DNA of 23,971 bases, taken from NCBI GenBank assembly GCA_050246595.1, contig JBFWVT010000079.1, positions 1 through 23,971 on the forward strand, read 5' to 3'. The position numbers and the translations under genes were made by a program. Position 1 is the stretch's first letter, and each line of letters starts with the position of its first letter. The notes below the pieces were generated by a model. The model worked only from the letters and a program-made list of their open reading frames with translations. It was not told the origin of the DNA and searched no databases. Below are positions 7,484 to 13,139 of the stretch, in pieces. The stretch is from DATARH01 sp050246595 (GTDB lineage: Bacteria; Pseudomonadota; Alphaproteobacteria; ATCC43930; CGMCC-115725).

Positions 7484-7936
7484 TCAAACTGGCGATTTCA
7501 GTTGCCACGTCGCACCCCGTCCCTTGCTGGACGGCGCCGCAACCTGCCGCCGGTGCAGCCGCTTAAGGACTGAGCCAACTTGCGCCCGGACTGCGGCGAA
7601 CAGGCTTTCGTCCCGCGCGTCGAGCTTCTTGGCTTTCATTATCCGAAGCGTGATCTCTTCGGATGTGAGCGGCTCCCCGTTGGCCAGCCGAAGCGTATTG
7701 AGGCTCAGCCGCCACAGCTCATTACGGGTGAAATATCGCGAGCGCCTATAGGGCCGTTTGGGCGGGATGGCTGTCGGGTCAAGATTGGCGCGCATAAAGC
7801 GTAGCGTGCCGTCAATGTGCCTCAGATCGGCCCGGCGCTGGTCCAGTTCCTTTTCCAGCTCGGCAACAATGCCGGCCAGTTCGGCGCGCATGGCAATCAG
7901 GCAAGACAGAGCGTGATCGTTGCCTTGTTCGCTCAT
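7484..7936 (-). CDS. transposase-coupled partner protein (coiled coil plus winged-helix-like)
   Basis: A 150-residue protein. Residues about 15-50 (MRAELAGIVAELEKELDQRR) form a predicted coiled coil leading into ADLRHIDGTLRFM. After a basic linker (PPKRPYRRSRYF), the C-terminal half (LTSEEITLRIMKAKKLDARD, then VGSVLKRLHRRQV) looks like a winged helix. From memory, alphaproteobacteria encode many proteins with the N-terminal ELAG..L..LRHIDATLR pattern near mobile genes; function is unknown. Its ATG overlaps the transposase TGA by four bases (ATGA, 7933-7936), which indicates translational coupling and fixes the start despite an open frame extending further upstream. It may help the transposase bind DNA or limit transposition; this is inference. 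Confidence 0.75.
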   Translation of the reverse strand: MSEQGNDHALSCLIAMRAELAGIVAELEKELDQRRADLRHIDGTLRFMRANLDPTAIPPKRPYRRSRYFTRNELWRLSLNTLRLANGEPLTSEEITLRIMKAKKLDARDESLFAAVRAQVGSVLKRLHRRQVAAPSSKGRGATWQLKSPV

Positions 7937-8892
7937 GCTGCCTTCCGATGCCAGTATCCGGCCCATACTGCGCTCTTGGGGTGAGCCAAGGCGGCGGCGG
8001 TAATCAGGTTCCAGTGTGTGCCGTTGGCTTGCCGGCGATGGTTCTCGCGCCAAGCACATTCGCGGCTGTAGGCCAGCAGATGCCGACCGGCGATACGATG
8101 GTGAATGCCGAACTCCGACCGGCGCAGCCGCGCGAAATACGATTCGGCTTGATTGGTGCAAGCGCCGTCTTCCGAGGCGAACTCGACGGAGTGATTGACC
8201 CGCTTCATCGGGAAGCTGGCGTGCAGGATGTCCCAGGCTGAGCTTTCGTCAGCATGCACGGTTGTTCCCGATGCGATGTTCTGTCGGATCATGGGGATTG
8301 CATCGGCCTCACGGCTAACAACCCACGTCCGCGCGGTGCCGCGACGTTCGCGGGCGACAACCACGACTTGCCGCTTGCTGTCCTCGCGGCGCTGTTGCCG
8401 GCGATCGGCCTTGCGGTTCTCCGGGCGGGTGCGGGAGCCGAAAAAGGCACCGTCAATTTCGGTTTCGCCGGAAAGCTCGCCGGTAGCCGCGATCTCCGCG
8501 CCCATCGCCTCGCGCAGCTTGTGCAAGAGCACAAAGGCCGACTTCGGATTGATGTTCATGTCACGGCTTATTTGCAGAGATGACGTGCCTTTGACGCCGT
8601 TGCAGAACAGCGCGATCACGGCGAGGTAGTCGCGGATCGCCAGCTTGCGGGAATGGAAGATCGTGCCCGACGTGACGGAGAACTTCTTGCGGCAGGCTGA
8701 GCATTTCCAGCGCACCGGAGTTTCCGCCAGCGTGTAGATCTTGACGCAACCGCAAGCTGGGCAGAATGGGTTGCCGTCGTTGGCCGCGAACCGGACCCGT
8801 TGGAACACCGCCAAGGCTTCCTCATCGGACAGCCGCATAACCTGAGCGATGCTCAGGCTCCTTGCGGCTGGCGTGTTGAGGAAGTGGGTCAT
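7933..8892 (-). CDS. IS1595-family transposase (ISXO2-like)
   Basis: A 319-residue, apparently intact transposase. The N-terminal zinc ribbon is Cys44-x2-Cys47 (FCPACGC) and Cys64-x2-Cys67 (WKCSACRKKF). The HTH-like middle (TSSLQISRDMNINPKSAFVLL) precedes a DDE-type core: Asp147 (ETEIDGAFFG), Asp215 (TVHADESSAW) and the NQAES..RLRRSEFGIHH block near 247-265 that supplies the third catalytic position in ISXO2-like proteins. The ATG at 8892 has GGTGA five bases upstream. A coupled partner gene follows, and a palindromic region (8895-8960) separates it from a divergent XRE regulator that may repress it. Clear IS ends next to the gene were not found. Confidence 0.92.
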   Translation of the reverse strand: MTHFLNTPAARSLSIAQVMRLSDEEALAVFQRVRFAANDGNPFCPACGCVKIYTLAETPVRWKCSACRKKFSVTSGTIFHSRKLAIRDYLAVIALFCNGVKGTSSLQISRDMNINPKSAFVLLHKLREAMGAEIAATGELSGETEIDGAFFGSRTRPENRKADRRQQRREDSKRQVVVVARERRGTARTWVVSREADAIPMIRQNIASGTTVHADESSAWDILHASFPMKRVNHSVEFASEDGACTNQAESYFARLRRSEFGIHHRIAGRHLLAYSRECAWRENHRRQANGTHWNLITAAALAHPKSAVWAGYWHRKAA

Positions 8893-8894
8893 GA

Positions 8895-8960
8895 GTCACC
8901 AAAAATTGTCTATCTACACAATATGAGATGATTGTGTGCAGATAAACAATTTTTAGTGAC
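8895..8960. promoter_or_regulatory. large imperfect palindrome, likely double operator
   Basis: The arms 8895-8922 and 8931-8960 are inverted copies (GTCACCAAAAATTGTCTATC.. versus GTCACTAAAAATTGTTTATC..), separated by eight bases. Each arm is itself a palindrome of the form ATTGT-N8-ACAAT (8905-8922) and ATTGT-N10-ACAAT (8931-8950). It occupies the gap between the transposase start (8892, leftward) and the XRE gene start (8991, rightward), the expected place for an autoregulatory operator. Confidence 0.65.
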
Positions 8961-8990
8961 GCAGCCAAAAAATTTCGGTAGCGTCTAGGC

Positions 8991-9260
8991 ATGAGTCCAG
9001 AGCAAAGCCGAGCCGCGCGCGGCTGGTTGGGGTGGTCGCAAACCGAACTGGCGAGACGCGCCAGCGTATCGCTAAGCACCATCCGCGATTTCGAGACTGG
9101 AGCCCGCACGCCTATCGCTAACAATCTCGCAGCAATGCAGCGAGCGCTCGAATCGGCTGGCATTCAGTTCGTATTCAGCCCGAATGGCGAGGCCGCCGGC
9201 ATCGCTCGGGGCGGCGCCGACGGCTCGCCTCCTACCTCGGGTACAGACGATGGCGCCTAG
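8991..9260 (+). CDS. XRE-family helix-turn-helix regulator
   Basis: An 89-residue protein whose first 60 residues form a Cro/C1-type HTH: MSPEQSRAARGWLGWSQTEL, then ARRASVSLSTIRDFETG with the recognition helix at about 27-36, followed by the family's usual NNLAAMQRALESAGIQF. The C-terminal 25 residues are Gly/Asp-rich and probably disordered. Short regulators of this type in rhizobia are typically autoregulated. The palindromes at 8905-8950 just upstream are the obvious operator, giving control of both itself and the divergent transposase gene. The ribosome site (TAGGC) is weak. Its 3' end overlaps the tail of a small leftward gene by 29 bases. Confidence 0.88.
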   Translation: MSPEQSRAARGWLGWSQTELARRASVSLSTIRDFETGARTPIANNLAAMQRALESAGIQFVFSPNGEAAGIARGGADGSPPTSGTDDGA

Positions 9261-9390
9261 ACCGGCGCTGGCGCCGCCACTTCCGATGAGGCCACCTCCG
9301 GTAGTGTTCGCAAACTTCGTGCGTGTTGCCGTTCCGCGTCCGAAGGTACGCGTTCACATGAACGGTCTTAGCAGGCAAAGAAATAGCCAT
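9232..9390 (-). CDS. 52-residue basic protein, unknown
   Basis: A small basic protein: MAISLPAKTVHVNAYLRTRN, then GNTHEVCEHYRRWPHRKWRR and an Arg-rich end. The core VHVNAYLRTRNG..EVCEHYR recalls short conserved alphaproteobacterial proteins with VHV.AHxRxRNGK..VxEHxR, from memory and without a named function. The ATG at 9390 has GGAG six bases upstream; that GGAG lies within a potential mRNA hairpin (9393-9400 pairing with 9416-9423). The gene overlaps the end of the XRE gene tail to tail and lies divergent to the candidate sRNA promoter. Expression is unproven, but the good start signal makes it more likely real than chance. Confidence 0.5.
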   Translation of the reverse strand: MAISLPAKTVHVNAYLRTRNGNTHEVCEHYRRWPHRKWRRQRRSRRHRLYPR

Positions 9391-9392
9391 AC

Positions 9393-9423
9393 CCGACTCC
9401 GTTTCGGGTTGAAAAGGAGTCGG
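9393..9423 (-). promoter_or_regulatory. inverted repeat burying the ribosome site of the 52-aa gene
   Basis: CCGACTCC (9393-9400) and GGAGTCGG (9416-9423) pair perfectly across 15 bases. In the leftward transcript the stem ends two bases before the ATG at 9390 and holds the GGAG ribosome site. It also overlaps the -35 of the rightward promoter at 9409-9437, so it could be an operator in DNA or a translational lock in RNA. Confidence 0.45.
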
Positions 9424-9437
9424 CACTCGGCTAGAAT
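9409..9437 (+). promoter_or_regulatory. sigma-70-like promoter for the candidate sRNA
   Basis: TTGAAA, a 17-base spacer and TAGAAT form one of the best promoter matches in the window. No protein gene starts close downstream, but a strong terminator lies at 9505-9528. The predicted start is near 9444. Confidence 0.55.
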
Positions 9438-9443
9438 CAGCCT

Positions 9444-9528
9444 TGCTCAAGGGACTGTTCAGGCCAAGCGCCAACAGTGTTATCTGCCCCTCGGGGCGGC
9501 GAAGCGGCCGGCAACCCCGGCCGTTTTT
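9444..9528 (+). ncRNA. candidate small RNA, about 85 nt
   Basis: A promoter (9409-9437) and a Rho-independent terminator (9505-9528) delimit about 85 bases without a protein gene. Three successive hairpins can form: 9454-9478 (ACTGTT / AACAGT, with an inner GGC/GCC), 9484-9499 (CTGCCC / GGGCGG around a CTCG loop) and the terminator stem. This layout of stem-loops ending in a T-run is typical of Hfq-era trans-acting sRNAs. I do not recognise it as one of the alphaproteobacterial sRNA families I know. It may equally be a short untranslated transcript tied to the mobile block. Confidence 0.42.
9505..9528 (+). terminator. Rho-independent terminator
   Basis: A 7-bp all-GC stem (CGGCCGG / CCGGCCG), a 5-base loop and TTTTT. 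It lies 245 bases past the XRE stop, which is far for that gene, so it fits better as the end of the candidate sRNA. Confidence 0.78.
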
Positions 9529-9653
9529 GCTATCCGGTCATCCGAATGACCCCATTGCTCTGTTACAGGGTGCCGGACTCTTACGCGCGTTCTCTCGCGT
9601 GCGCAAGCCCTTAATGGCTATGCAGAGCCATGATGTGGCGCTAGGATCAATAG

Positions 9654-10160
9654 ATGGCTCCGAAATACCTGACGGTGTCCGACCTGGCGCATGCTTGCAT
9701 CCCGCTCGATGCCTCCGAGGAGTACGATCCGGAGCGCGCCAAATTATGGACGCGACGACTGCGCCATTGGGCGACGCTTGAGATTATCCCAGCCGCCGCT
9801 AAAAATCGCGCTGGCGCAGGACAACACAGGCTTTTTGATTCTGAAATTGTCTACATGGCGGCAATTCTTTTGCGTGTTGCCGCCACCGGAACCTCGATTG
9901 CGGTAATTAGAAGGACTGCCGAGGCGCTCCAGCAGAACGCGAAGGGGGAGGGTAAATTTACCGCAACTTGGCACGCGGCGGTTAGCGGAAACGACAATAA
10001 GAACTATTGGTTTTTTATCAATTTTATAGGTGAGGAAGAAGAAATTGATATAGCCTTGTTGGAAGGAGATTATCCACCAGCGCCTCCGGACAATCTAGAA
10101 CCCTCAATCCTTCTTTATCTATCGAGGTTGTTTGAAACAATACGAATCACTCTGGAATAA
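9654..10160 (+). CDS. MerR-like HTH-containing protein
   Basis: A 168-residue protein. The N-terminal part (YLTVSDLAHACIPLD, then LWTRRLRHWATLEIIP, then AGQHRLFDSEIVYMAAILLR) follows the MerR/HTH_17 layout: HTH, wing with a Trp, and a basic-aromatic RLFDSEIV segment before a helix. Residues about 100-168 are lower in complexity and acidic (FIGEEEEIDIALLEGD) and resemble no known ligand domain. It is probably a DNA-binding regulator of the mobile block. The ATG at 9654 has AGGA eight bases upstream. GC content falls toward the 3' end, unlike core genes. It is the last gene before the right inverted repeat at 10187. Confidence 0.7.
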   Translation: MAPKYLTVSDLAHACIPLDASEEYDPERAKLWTRRLRHWATLEIIPAAAKNRAGAGQHRLFDSEIVYMAAILLRVAATGTSIAVIRRTAEALQQNAKGEGKFTATWHAAVSGNDNKNYWFFINFIGEEEEIDIALLEGDYPPAPPDNLEPSILLYLSRLFETIRITLE

Positions 10161-10186
10161 ATGACGGCCAGCCGCGCGGCGCGTTT

Positions 10187-10211
10187 GGTCCCATCTGCGC
10201 CCGAATACCGG
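10187..10211 (-). repeat. 25-bp inverted repeat, right arm
   Basis: It is the reverse complement of 6490-6514 with one difference. It sits 26 bases after the MerR-like gene stop and abuts the direct repeat at 10212-10235. Confidence 0.8.
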
Positions 10212-10339
10212 ATACGCCCCGAGAGTTCCCTGCAACGTCTCACAAAATTCCCTGCAAAACGCACCGTGTTTCCTTGTTTATTTATCACATAGAGGGCGCT
10301 GTACAAAATATTCCCTGCTGATCAGGGAATAACAGGGAA
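10212..10339 (+). repeat. TTCCCTG motif array, copy B
   Basis: TTCCCTG (or TTCCTTG) occurs at 10226, 10248 and 10270, spaced exactly 22 bases, then at 10311. Inverted copies (CAGGGAA) follow at 10323 and 10333; 10311-10329 forms a 7-bp hairpin around CTGAT. The array fills most of the gap between the MerR-like gene and the lactonase gene. Confidence 0.7.
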
Positions 10340-10423
10340 TCCGCCCCGGCCGAGGCGCTTGAGAAGCCGCCGAAAACGCCGCATGCTCCCGGTGCTAGCC
10401 CGAAACCCCTGACGGAGCACCCC

Positions 10424-11380
10424 ATGACAACCGGATGGCAGCCTTCGGAAGCCTATCCCGATCCGGCGATCGTCACGCTCGATCCGCGTTTCGATGCGAT
10501 CAAGCCGCCGATGAATGCCGGGGTTGAGCGGCTCTATACCGGCTGCCGCTGGGCCGAAGGACCGGTGTGGCTCGGCGACATGCGCGCTGTCCTGTGGAGC
10601 GATATCCCGAACAACCGCATCCTGCGCTGGGACGCGGAGACCGGCGCGGTCGGAATCTTCCGCAAACCGTCGAACTACGCCAACGGCAACACGCGCGACC
10701 GTCAGGGCAGGCTCGTCACCTGCGAGCATGGCGGCAGGCAGGTCACGCGCACCGAGCACGACGGCACGATCACGGTTCTCTGCAACCGCTTTGGCGGGGT
10801 GGACGGCAAACCCCTCAATTCGCCAAACGATGTCGTCGTCAAATCGGACGGCTCGATCTGGTTTACCGACCCGATCTTTGGCATCGCCGGCAATTACGAG
10901 GGCCACCAGGCCGAGCCGGAACTGCCGATGAACGTCTATCGCGTCGATGCCCGTACAAATCGCACGACGGCCGTCGCCGAGAATATCGCCGGCCCGAACG
11001 GGCTGTGCTTCTCGCCCGACGAAAAGCTGCTCTACCTCGTCGAATCGCGCGCCCAGCCGCGCAATATCAAGGTCTACGACGTGGTCGGCGACGGCGACCG
11101 GCTCGCCAACCCGCGCGACTTCGCCGATCTTCAGGGCGGCACGCCGGACGGGTTCCGCGTTGACATAAACGGCAATCTGTGGTGCGGCTGGGGCATGAGC
11201 CCGGAGCGCAACGGGGTCATGGTGTTCGCCCCCGACGGCACGATGATCGGCCGCATCGCGCTGCCCGAGCGCTGCGCCAATCTCTGTTTTGGCGGGGTCA
11301 AGCGCAACCGCCTGTTCATGGCGGCGAGCCATTCTCTCTACTCGGTGTACGTGAACACGCAGGGCGCGGTCGGGGGATAG
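10424..11380 (+). CDS. SMP-30/gluconolactonase/LRE-family lactonase
   Basis: A 318-residue six-bladed-propeller lactonase of the SMP-30/gluconolaconase/LRE family, expected to hydrolyse sugar acid lactones with a divalent metal. Candidate metal ligands are visible: Glu45 (AEGPVW), Asn135 or Asn132 (LNSPNDVVV), Asn192 (AGPNGLCFSPD) and Asp242 (TPDGFRVD). Signature blocks PNDVVVKSDGSIWFTDP and GPNGLCFSPDE are intact and the length is typical. No signal peptide is seen, so it is cytosolic. The ATG has GGAG eight bases upstream. It precedes arsC by 22 bases and probably shares its mRNA. Substrate is unknown; the convergent jelly-roll protein at 11875 may relate to the same sugar chemistry. Confidence 0.92.
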   Translation: MTTGWQPSEAYPDPAIVTLDPRFDAIKPPMNAGVERLYTGCRWAEGPVWLGDMRAVLWSDIPNNRILRWDAETGAVGIFRKPSNYANGNTRDRQGRLVTCEHGGRQVTRTEHDGTITVLCNRFGGVDGKPLNSPNDVVVKSDGSIWFTDPIFGIAGNYEGHQAEPELPMNVYRVDARTNRTTAVAENIAGPNGLCFSPDEKLLYLVESRAQPRNIKVYDVVGDGDRLANPRDFADLQGGTPDGFRVDINGNLWCGWGMSPERNGVMVFAPDGTMIGRIALPERCANLCFGGVKRNRLFMAASHSLYSVYVNTQGAVGG

Positions 11381-11402
11381 GCACTGGCGAGGAGACGGCG
11401 AT

Positions 11403-11744
11403 ATGACCGTGCGCATCTACCACAACCCGCGCTGCAGCACCTCGCGCAAGACCCTGGCGCTGCTGCGCGAGAAGGGCGTCGAACCCGAAATCGTCGAGTA
11501 TCTGAAAACACCGTATACGGAAACCGCGCTGAAGGAATTGCTCTCCCAGCTCGGCATCCCGGCCAAGGCGCTCATTCGCAAGAAAGAGGCGGCGGCGGCC
11601 GGGATCGACCCGGCGTCGCTGTCGGAAGACGCGCTGATCGCCGCGATGGCGGAGCACCCGATCATCGTCGAGCGCCCGATCGTCGTTTCGAACGGCAAGG
11701 CGGCGCTCGGCCGCCCGCCGGAAAAGGTGCTGGAGGTGCTGTAG
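11403..11744 (+). CDS. arsC: ArsC-type arsenate reductase (glutaredoxin-linked)
   Basis: A 113-residue thioredoxin-fold reductase of the glutaredoxin-dependent ArsC family, which reduces arsenate to arsenite. The catalytic Cys11 lies in HNPRCSTSR, and the three conserved arginines are Arg59 (LIRKKE), Arg91 (VERPIVV) and Arg104 (LGRPPE), matching the E. coli ArsC set. The ATG has GGAG nine bases upstream and follows the lactonase stop by 22 bases. No arsR, arsB or acr3 gene is in the window, so it is a lone chromosomal copy; it could also be a related ArsC/Spx-family thiol protein with another role. Confidence 0.9.
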   Translation: MTVRIYHNPRCSTSRKTLALLREKGVEPEIVEYLKTPYTETALKELLSQLGIPAKALIRKKEAAAAGIDPASLSEDALIAAMAEHPIIVERPIVVSNGKAALGRPPEKVLEVL

Positions 11745-11799
11745 CACCATTCTCCTGTAAGATCGGCTGATACATTCGACGATTGCGCTTCTTGATAAC

Positions 11800-11821
11800 C
11801 CTCCCCCGCGAGCGGGGGAGG
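11800..11821. terminator. strong GC hairpin between convergent genes
   Basis: CCTCCCCCGC and GCGGGGGAGG form a 10-bp stem with a minimal GA loop (in practice eight pairs around GCGAGC), between the arsC stop and the leftward gene ending at 11875. No T-run. Its flanks (GAAGGGTGAGGGCG) match a small dispersed palindrome common in proteobacteria. Confidence 0.55.
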
Positions 11822-11874
11822 GAAGGGTGAGGGCGCGGCCCCCCCGAGCATCTTAAGCTCAGCGCCGGTTCGTA

Positions 11875-12525
11875 TCAGCGGTAGAACTCGACCTTGGCCT
11901 CGCGGAACCACAGAAAATTGGCCGGCGCGGCCGAGATCGGGCCGTTGATCGCGAACACCGCGATCTCGAACCGCTCGCCGGGATGCACGATGTTGTCGCC
12001 GAGCACGAGTCGGTTCGGCATGTTGAACCCCTGGATGCAGCCCGGGCTCGGCCGTCCGGCGGCGCGCGGCATCTCGCCGTTGACCCAGATTTCCGCATAA
12101 TCGTCGATATTGATCCGCAGCACCGCCTTGGCGCCGTCGGTGGCAAACCCCATCGCCTCGGGCGGGATCGTCAAGGTCGCGCGGTACCAGAAAAACGACA
12201 CCATGCCGCCGCCGCGCCGTCCGCCGAGATCGCTCGCCGGGATCACTCCCCACGCCGAATCGTCATACCCGAGCAGTTCGGCATGCGGCTCGACATCGTA
12301 GGTGGTCCTGAACTCCGGCCGCGAGTCGCTCAGTGCCGGACATTCGACGAGCTTCGCCTCGACCCCGCGCCACACCGCCCCGAATGTGGAGGAACCTTCC
12401 TCGGTCATCAGATCGACGACATGCACCGGCGGCGTCAGCGGCGCAATCGGCGGCTGCGGCGCCAACAGCGGCGGGACCGCCGGCATCGCGGATACGGTGG
12501 GCCGGACGTAACGGGATGCAGGCAT
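11875..12525 (-). CDS. jelly-roll (galactose-binding-like) domain protein
   Basis: A 216-residue protein. Residues about 1-40 are Pro-rich (VPPLLAPQPPIAPLTPPVHV). The remainder has the pattern of a carbohydrate-binding jelly roll as in glycosidase sugar-binding domains: SFFWYRATLTIPPEA, VLRINIDDYAEIWVNGEMPR, NIVHPGERFEIAVFAINGP and LWFREAKVEFYR. From memory, very similar domains are paired with SMP-30-type lactonases in some bacteria. There is no signal peptide or catalytic motif. The ATG at 12525 follows GAGGGGAAAA, a strong ribosome site. It converges on the lactonase-arsC pair. Confidence 0.72.
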   Translation of the reverse strand: MPASRYVRPTVSAMPAVPPLLAPQPPIAPLTPPVHVVDLMTEEGSSTFGAVWRGVEAKLVECPALSDSRPEFRTTYDVEPHAELLGYDDSAWGVIPASDLGGRRGGGMVSFFWYRATLTIPPEAMGFATDGAKAVLRINIDDYAEIWVNGEMPRAAGRPSPGCIQGFNMPNRLVLGDNIVHPGERFEIAVFAINGPISAAPANFLWFREAKVEFYR

Positions 12526-12628
12526 TTTTCCCCTCTCGATGTGTGTCTATGATCCTTTGCCAACTTGCAGGTCGCAGGACAGGCTGAACAAAGGAGAGCT
12601 CACGCTCTATATCGCGGCTGATGGGCTT

Positions 12629-12991
12629 CTATGATTGCAGTACATTGGTAAGGAATGTGCCTAAAACATAGAAGGCCGCTCCGGCCAGAATAACGTGAAG
12701 TCTTCTTTCCAGGTGAAAAATTCGAAAGTGACCGACGATAATTCCTGCGACCACTAGCATATAGCCGAGGTTTGCCAATCCGTAGCCGATGATCATGGCA
12801 AAGGGAGGGGTCGGAACATACGATGCTATATAGAGCATCGCGATAATCGGATAGAGAAGCGCAACGGCGCTCGGCCAAGGGAAAGTGCTGCGGGGGATTT
12901 CTCTCGCTTCATTTGCGCGAAGCTTCGCTTGCTGCGATCGCCCACTCATTGCGGTGCCGTCGTCGCGAAAATCGCCGTAATCACCTGTCAT
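12629..12991 (-). CDS. small three-TM membrane protein, unknown
   Basis: A 120-residue inner-membrane protein with three helices: about 43-61 (VALLYPIIAMLYIASYV), 64-88 (FAMIIGYGLANLGYMLVVAG) and 98-118 (LHVILAGAAFYVLGTFLTNV), after a charged 35-residue N-terminus. No family was recognised. The start is uncertain: ATG at 12991 and ATG at 12949 both lack a good ribosome site. The open frame runs further upstream, but that part is the TTCCCTG repeat region and is not coding. Its composition is less GC-rich than the amidase gene upstream. Confidence 0.6.
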   Translation of the reverse strand: MTGDYGDFRDDGTAMSGRSQQAKLRANEAREIPRSTFPWPSAVALLYPIIAMLYIASYVPTPPFAMIIGYGLANLGYMLVVAGIIVGHFRIFHLERRLHVILAGAAFYVLGTFLTNVLQS

Positions 12992-13051
12992 ACTGGGTGC
13001 TCGACGGGCGGAGAAGCGGAATGATGATACGAGGCGACAAATTCGCGGGAT

Positions 13052-13127
13052 TTCCCTGTTCGGGGCGGCGGGATCCCCTGCTCGCCCGCCGCCCGTCCCC
13101 CGTTCCGCGGCCAGGGAATTGTCCCTG
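13052..13127 (+). repeat. TTCCCTG motif array, copy C
   Basis: TTCCCTG at 13052 and TCCCCTG ending at 13080 have their CCTG cores exactly 22 bases apart. CAGGGAA at 13112 and GTCCCTG at 13121 follow. This third array lies between the small membrane protein and the amidase gene and lacks the inverted-repeat arm found at copies A and B. Confidence 0.6.
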
Positions 13128-13139
13128 CCGGTAGAGGAT

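Larger units (their letters stand above)
6490..10211. mobile_element. putative mobile or accessory segment bordered by 25-bp inverted repeats
   Basis: The left arm (6490-6514, CCGGTATTCGGGCGCAAATG then GGACC) is the reverse complement of the right arm (10187-10211) at 24 of 25 positions. Both arms are flanked on their left or right outer side by the ATACGCCCCGA..TTCCCTGCAA direct repeat (6464-6488 and 10212-10235). The segment carries a membrane protein, an IS1595 transposase with a coupled partner gene, an XRE regulator, a candidate sRNA, a 52-residue gene and a MerR-like protein. Whether the arms are true transposon ends or paired copies of a dispersed repeat cannot be decided here. No 8-bp target duplication typical of IS1595 was found next to the arms. 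Confidence 0.35.

Noticed and set aside
8895..8960. The palindrome as terminal repeats of the IS1595 element
   Set aside because: Both arms sit side by side upstream of the transposase; no partner arm was found past the transposase partner gene, so an operator is the better explanation.
10115..10306. Leftward open frame of 63 codons
   Set aside because: It is largely the translated TTCCCTG repeat and the inverted-repeat arm; no ribosome site and no independent support.
10322..11416. Leftward open frame of 364 codons
   Set aside because: Antisense to the SMP-30 lactonase, whose motifs and ribosome site are clear.
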